10,224 nucleotides of DNA, from positions 1-10,224 of the forward strand of contig DAIESZ010000063.1 in the NCBI GenBank assembly GCA_027346035.1. Direction: 5' to 3'. This document shows, one piece after another, positions 7,024-10,224 of this stretch. The stretch's first letter is position 1; every line of letters begins with the position of its first letter. The stretch is from Propionibacteriaceae bacterium. GTDB lineage: Bacteria; Actinomycetota; Actinomycetes; Propionibacteriales; Propionibacteriaceae. A program made the position numbers and the translations under genes. A model generated the notes under the pieces. That model searched no databases and was not told where the DNA came from. It was given only the letters and a program-made list of their open reading frames with translations.

Positions 7024-7941
7024 TCACGACGGGCCGAGAAGGGAGGCGATGCGGCGGCACAGGATCCGCGGCTGGGCGAGGTCTTCCCATGTCCAGCGAA
7101 CCACCGTCCACCCGAGCGCCTGGATCTCGTTCTCCCGACGCTTCTCGCGCATCAGCACGTCGAGGGGATCCTCTCCCGGCCGGGCCAGGTCTCGGTACTT
7201 GATCCGCCCGTCGCACTCGCCGATCACCCGGGCAGCACGCCACCCGAAGTCGCCGCGCCCGATGAGGTGGTCCCAGGCGTCCCGTATCTCGACCTGCAGG
7301 TCGGGCCGTGGAAGTCCCTGCTCTTCGAACGTCAGCCGGCTGTGCGATTCAAGGGGACTCTCGGCGCGTCCGTCGGCCAGCTGCAACGCACGGCGGGCTC
7401 TGCCCGCGCCGCGCCGGGCTCGCGCATCGTGCAGATGCCGTGCGATCTCCTCCCGGACGCCGTCGGCCTCGCCGCCGCGCGGGTCGTGCAGCGCGGCGTC
7501 CAGCATCACGACGGCGTCTCGCAGAGCCAGCACCCTGGCGAGATCCGCGGCGGTGCGGCTTCTCGACGTCACCGGGACATCGTCGATGAGGTCGCGGTCG
7601 GCCGGGTCGAGGGGCTGGGAGAACGTGTGGAGTGACACCGATCCATTGCCGCCACCGACCCCGGCCCGCCAACGCGTCGCGGTCACGCGTCCGAGGTGCG
7701 CATCGGGAACCGGCAGGCCGTGCAGCACCGCGGCGGAGACGTGGCTGAGCGAGGTCCCCGGGCCGAGTCTGGGCAGGGTGACCGCGATGAGCTGCAGGTG
7801 ACGCTCGCGCACCAGCACGGGATCGTTGTCTGAATAGCCGCCGAGTCGCAGCCGGACGAGGTCGCCGTCGCGGAGCCTCGTGCGGACCGCCGTCCGGGTA
7901 ACGCCGAGGTCGGCAAGGTCGGAGCGCAGATATGTGGTCAT
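7024..7941 (-). CDS. AbiEi-like winged-helix plus DUF559 nuclease-domain protein
   Basis: The 305-residue product has two parts. Residues about 5-36 (DLGVTRTAVRTRLRDGDLVRL) resemble the N-terminal winged helix of AbiEi-type antitoxins. Residues about 194-300 match DUF559, a Vsr/PD-(D/E)XK-like nuclease fold: ESPLES with Glu198, GRGDFGW with Asp231, VIGECDGRIKY with Glu242, Asp244 and Lys248, then the RENEIQALGW and VVRWTWEDL ending. The candidate acidic and lysine residues are present, so the active site may be intact. This fusion is common as an orphan actinobacterial gene of unknown function; a role in defence, DNA repair or a toxin-antitoxin system is inference only. No AbiEii partner is adjacent. 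The ATG at 7941 has no clear ribosome binding site; a small hairpin (7944-7956) lies there instead. A GTG at 8016 is an alternative start, 25 codons earlier. It splits infB from rbfA and is flanked by mirrored repeat elements. Confidence 0.82.
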   Translation of the reverse strand: MTTYLRSDLADLGVTRTAVRTRLRDGDLVRLRLGGYSDNDPVLVRERHLQLIAVTLPRLGPGTSLSHVSAAVLHGLPVPDAHLGRVTATRWRAGVGGGNGSVSLHTFSQPLDPADRDLIDDVPVTSRSRTAADLARVLALRDAVVMLDAALHDPRGGEADGVREEIARHLHDARARRGAGRARRALQLADGRAESPLESHSRLTFEEQGLPRPDLQVEIRDAWDHLIGRGDFGWRAARVIGECDGRIKYRDLARPGEDPLDVLMREKRRENEIQALGWTVVRWTWEDLAQPRILCRRIASLLGPS

Positions 7942-7991
7942 GACCAGATCGTCTGGACGCGGGCTCGGCCGTGGACGCCGTTCTTCACGGT

Positions 7992-8018
7992 CTGTGGATA
8001 AGTCAGCTCCATCCACAG
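7992..8018. promoter_or_regulatory. Inverted pair of DnaA-box-like sites upstream of the DUF559 gene
   Basis: CTGTGGAT (7992-7999) and ATCCACAG (8011-8018) form a perfect 8-bp inverted repeat with an 11-nt spacer. On the minus strand the first contains TTATCCACA (8001-7993), an exact match to the E. coli DnaA box. The second reads CCATCCACA on the plus strand, 7 of 9. The pair lies 51-77 nt upstream of the DUF559 ATG, where a promoter would be. It could bind DnaA, or be the operator of another regulator, possibly the AbiEi-like domain itself. There is no sign of an origin such as an AT-rich unwinding element or a dnaA or dnaN gene. Confidence 0.55.
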
Positions 8019-8047
8019 GGTCCAGGCGACCGCACCGGGGGCCGGGC

Positions 8048-8128
8048 GGCGTACGACAGGGCCAACGGCGTACGAGATGGCCGTGCCGGACGACCCGGTC
8101 GTACGCCGCACGTGCCCGGTCGTACGCC
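8048..8128. repeat. Four-site inverted repeat element, copy 2 (infB side)
   Basis: The 81-nt element has GGCGTACGACA (8048-8058) and GGCGTACGAGA (8067-8077), then two exact GGTCGTACGCC sites (8097-8107 and 8118-8128). Spacers are 8, 19 and 10 nt, the exact mirror of copy 1. Aligned with the reverse complement of copy 1, motif positions match at 41 of 44 and spacer positions at 18 of 37 (counted by hand). It lies 107 nt upstream of the DUF559 ATG. The pattern points to selection on the sites and their spacing. Confidence 0.93.
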
Positions 8129-8141
8129 GCAGGCGCCGATA

Positions 8142-8184
8142 CGCGACAGTGCCCGAGAACACGGGGTTCCCGGGCACTGTCGCG
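8142..8184. terminator. Long hairpin between infB and repeat element copy 2
   Basis: CGCGACAGTGCCCG (8142-8155) and CGGGCACTGTCGCG (8171-8184) are a perfect 14-bp stem. In the 15-nt loop GAAC (8157-8160) can pair further with GTTC (8166-8169). It lies 82 nt after the infB stop and 13 nt from repeat copy 2. It may be a second terminator for infB or the border structure of the DUF559 cassette. No U-run is seen on either strand. Confidence 0.7.
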
Positions 8185-8230
8185 TGCTGAACTCATCGAG
8201 CGGTCGGACCGATTGCCGCTCGGACGACTG

Positions 8231-8261
8231 GCTCGGCGTCCGGGGGTGCCGGACGCCGAGC
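8231..8261 (-). terminator. infB: infB terminator hairpin
   Basis: GCTCGGCGTCCGG (8231-8243) and CCGGACGCCGAGC (8249-8261) form a perfect 13-bp stem with a 5-nt loop, starting 4 nt after the infB stop on the minus strand. Position and strength suggest an intrinsic terminator without a U-run. It would separate infB transcription from the DUF559 gene and from rbfA. Confidence 0.85.
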
Positions 8262-8265
8262 GGCA

Positions 8266-10224
8266 TCAATTGCGCGGCTTCTCGACCATCTCGTAGGTCT
8301 CGATGATGTCGCCGATCTTGATGTCCTGGTAGTTCGCGATCGTGAGGCCGCACTCGAAGCCCTCACGGACCTCCGAGGCGTCATCCCTCTCGCGCCGCAG
8401 GGACGCGATCGTGGTCGTGGTGACCACCACGCCGTCGCGCACGAGGCGGGCGGACGCGTTGCGTCGAAGCGATCCGCTGAGCACCATGCACCCAGCGATG
8501 TTGCCGATCCTGGACGAGCGGAAGATCTCGCGAATCTCGGCGGAACCGGTCGCCTTCTCCTCGTAGATCGGCTTGAGCATGCCCTTGAGGGCCGCCTCGA
8601 TCTCGTCGATCGCGTCGTAGATCACCGAGTAGTACCTGATGTCGACGTTCTCGCGGTCGGCCATCTGGGTGGCGTGCGGCGTGGGCCGCACGTTGAAGCC
8701 GATGATGACGGCCTTGGACGCCGCGGCCAGCGACACGTTGGTCTCGGTGATCGCGCCGACCCCGCGGTCGATGACCCGCAACGACACCTCGTCGCCGACG
8801 TCGATCTTCGACAGGGCATCTTCGAGGGCCTCGACCGATCCGGCGCCGTCACCCTTGAGGATGAGCAGCAGTTCGGAGGTCTCGCCCCTGGCCATCTGCT
8901 CGAACAGCTCGTCGAGAGTCTTGCGGCGCGAGCTGGCGGCCTGCTGGGCCGCCCGCATCCGGGCTGCCCGCTTGTCGGCGATCTGACGAGCCGTCCGGTC
9001 GTCGTCGACAACCAGGAAGTTGTCGCCGGCCCCCGGAACCGAGGTGAGACCGAGCACCTGAACGGGCATCGACGGCGGCGCCTCGGTGACGTTCTCGCCG
9101 AGGTCGTCGATCAGCGCCCGGACGCGGCCATGGGCCGATCCGGCGACGATCGAGTCGCCGACATGCAGGGTTCCACGGTGGATGAGCACGGTGGCCACCG
9201 GGCCGCGTCCCTTGTCGAGGTGCGCCTCGATCGCCACACCCTGGGCGGGCATGTCGGGGTTCGCGCGCAGGTCGAGGGCTGCGTCAGCAGTCAACACCAC
9301 GGCCTCGAGCAGGCTGTCGAGCCCCTCACCGGTGATCGCGGAGACGTCGACGAACATGGTGTCGCCGCCGTACTCCTCGGGAACCAGGCCGAATTCCATC
9401 AGCTGGCCGCGCACCTTCGTGGGATCGGCCGCGGGCTTGTCGATCTTGTTGACCGCCACGACGACCGGCACGTCGGCCGCCTTCGCGTGGTTCAGCGCCT
9501 CGATCGTCTGCGGCATCACGCCGTCATCGGCGGCCACCACGAGCACCGCGATATCGGTCGACTTGGCGCCACGGGCGCGCATGGCCGTGAACGCCTCGTG
9601 ACCCGGGGTGTCGATGAACGTGATCGCTCGGGGCTGGCCGTCGACCTCGGTCGCCACCTGGTAGGCACCGATGGCCTGGGTGATCCCGCCGGCCTCGCCT
9701 GCCACCACGTTGCTGTGACGCAGCGCGTCGAGCAGCTTGGTCTTTCCGTGGTCGACGTGACCCATGACGGTGACCACCGGGGGACGCGGGGCGAGGTCGT
9801 CCTCGTCGCCCAGGTCTTCGCCGAACTCGAGGTCGAAGCTCTCGAGGAGCTCGCGGTCCTCGTCCTCGGGCGAGACGACCTGGATGTCGTAGTTCAGCTC
9901 GGCACCCAGCACCGCAAGGGTTTCATCGCTCACCGACTGGGTGGCGGTGACCATCTCGCCCAGGTTGAACAGCACCTGCACGAGCGAGGCGGGCTCGAGG
10001 CCGATCTTCTCGGCGAGGTCGGTGAGCGACGAACCACGACGCAGCCGGACGGTCTGCCCGTCGCCCTTCCTGACCCGCACGCCACCGATGAGCGGCGCCT
10101 CCATCTGGTCGAATTCCTGGCGACGCTGCTTGCGGGACTTGCGTCCACGACGCCCGGCACCGCCGGGACGACCGAACGCACCCTGCGTGCCGGATCCGCC
10201 ACGGCCACCACGGCCGCCGCGGCC
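8266..10224 (-). CDS. infB: Translation initiation factor IF-2 (5' end outside window)
   Basis: IF-2 is the GTPase that brings fMet-tRNA to the 30S subunit and promotes subunit joining. The frame stays open to the window edge, giving the last 652 residues. The first 40 are a Gly/Arg-rich then basic stretch typical of actinobacterial IF-2 linkers, so the ATG at 10104 is internal. The IF-2 N-terminal-type segment (about 45-110) is followed by the G domain: GHVDHGKT at 155-162 (G1), the [10 protein letters not shown] switch, DTPGH at 205-209 (G3) and NKID at 259-262 (G4). Domains II to IV follow, ending in [27 protein letters not shown]. Actinobacterial IF-2 usually has 900 or more residues, so roughly a quarter to a third is missing. 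The upstream partners expected outside the window are nusA and a ylxR homologue. Downstream, rbfA is displaced by the DUF559 cassette. Confidence 0.97.
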   Translation of the reverse strand, partial: GRGGRGGRGGSGTQGAFGRPGGAGRRGRKSRKQRRQEFDQMEAPLIGGVRVRKGDGQTVRLRRGSSLTDLAEKIGLEPASLVQVLFNLGEMVTATQSVSDETLAVLGAELNYDIQVVSPEDEDRELLESFDLEFGEDLGDEDDLAPRPPVVTVMGHVDHGKTKLLDALRHSNVVAGEAGGITQAIGAYQVATEVDGQPRAITFIDTPGHEAFTAMRARGAKSTDIAVLVVAADDGVMPQTIEALNHAKAADVPVVVAVNKIDKPAADPTKVRGQLMEFGLVPEEYGGDTMFVDVSAITGEGLDSLLEAVVLTADAALDLRANPDMPAQGVAIEAHLDKGRGPVATVLIHRGTLHVGDSIVAGSAHGRVRALIDDLGENVTEAPPSMPVQVLGLTSVPGAGDNFLVVDDDRTARQIADKRAARMRAAQQAASSRRKTLDELFEQMARGETSELLLILKGDGAGSVEALEDALSKIDVGDEVSLRVIDRGVGAITETNVSLAAASKAVIIGFNVRPTPHATQMADRENVDIRYYSVIYDAIDEIEAALKGMLKPIYEEKATGSAEIREIFRSSRIGNIAGCMVLSGSLRRNASARLVRDGVVVTTTTIASLRRERDDASEVREGFECGLTIANYQDIKIGDIIETYEMVEKPRN

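Noticed and set aside
6214..7635. Plus-strand 473-codon open frame opposite rbfA and the DUF559 gene
   Set aside because: It runs through hairpins and repeat copy 1 as well as two genes on the other strand, and the translation shows no family features.
7024..7941. Complete AbiE toxin-antitoxin pair
   Set aside because: Only an AbiEi-like N-terminal region is seen; the neighbouring genes are infB and rbfA, and no AbiEii nucleotidyltransferase is adjacent.
7942..8196. Upstream extension of the DUF559 gene to the ATG at 8196
   Set aside because: The extra 85 residues would be a translation of a hairpin and repeat element copy 2 (AAYDR-type repeats), not protein sequence of the family.
6766..8260. 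CTCGGCGTCC (6766-6775) and GGACGCCGAG (8251-8260) as terminal inverted repeats of the cassette
   Set aside because: The right copy is one arm of the infB hairpin, and the two lie at unequal distances from the repeat elements (9 and 122 nt). A 10-bp GC-rich match is plausible by chance.

Overview
The window is a high-GC actinobacterial chromosome segment. The evidence is the gene order on the minus strand (infB, rbfA, truB, ribF, rpsO, pnp), the Gly/Arg-rich tail of the IF-2 N-terminal region, GTG starts, and GC-rich hairpins without U-tracts. A member of the Propionibacteriales would fit, but I cannot fix the genus from the sequence alone.

Layout from left to right. Positions 1-543 (+) are the 3' end of a pullulanase-type glycogen or alpha-glucan debranching enzyme. 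It converges on pnp, and the two genes share a perfect 20-bp-stem hairpin (563-602). pnp (625-2823, -) and rpsO (3089-3352, -) are separated by a 265-nt leader that holds a terminator-like hairpin and a 16/17-bp tandem repeat. A lone GNAT acetyltransferase gene (3614-4132, +) sits on the opposite strand and overlaps the 3' end of ribF (4115-5020, -) by 18 nt. truB (5264-6166, -) and rbfA (6163-6660, -) overlap through a GTGA stop/start. A 305-codon gene (7024-7941, -) encodes an AbiEi-like winged-helix region followed by a DUF559 (Vsr-like) nuclease domain. infB (8266 to the right edge, -) is 5'-truncated by the window.

The conserved genes form the translation and RNA-metabolism cluster. IF-2 starts translation, RbfA matures the 30S subunit, TruB makes psi55 in tRNA, RibF makes FMN and FAD, S15 is a primary 16S rRNA binder, and PNPase degrades and polyadenylates RNA. 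The cluster is interrupted twice by accessory genes: the DUF559 gene between infB and rbfA, and the GNAT gene between ribF and rpsO.

The most striking part is the DUF559 cassette (about 6766-8261). Two 81-nt elements flank the gene at 6785-6865 and 8048-8128. Each has four copies of an 11-bp motif (GGCGTACGACC and its complement) in the order + + - -. Spacers are 10/19/8 nt in one element and 8/19/10 in the other, so one element is the reverse complement of the other in architecture. By hand alignment the motifs match at 41/44 positions but the spacers at only 18/37. This suggests either a REP-like inverted element pair around a nuclease gene, comparable in layout to RAYT/REPIN loci, or a multi-site operator. 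GC-rich hairpins and an inverted pair of DnaA-box-like sites complete the cassette.
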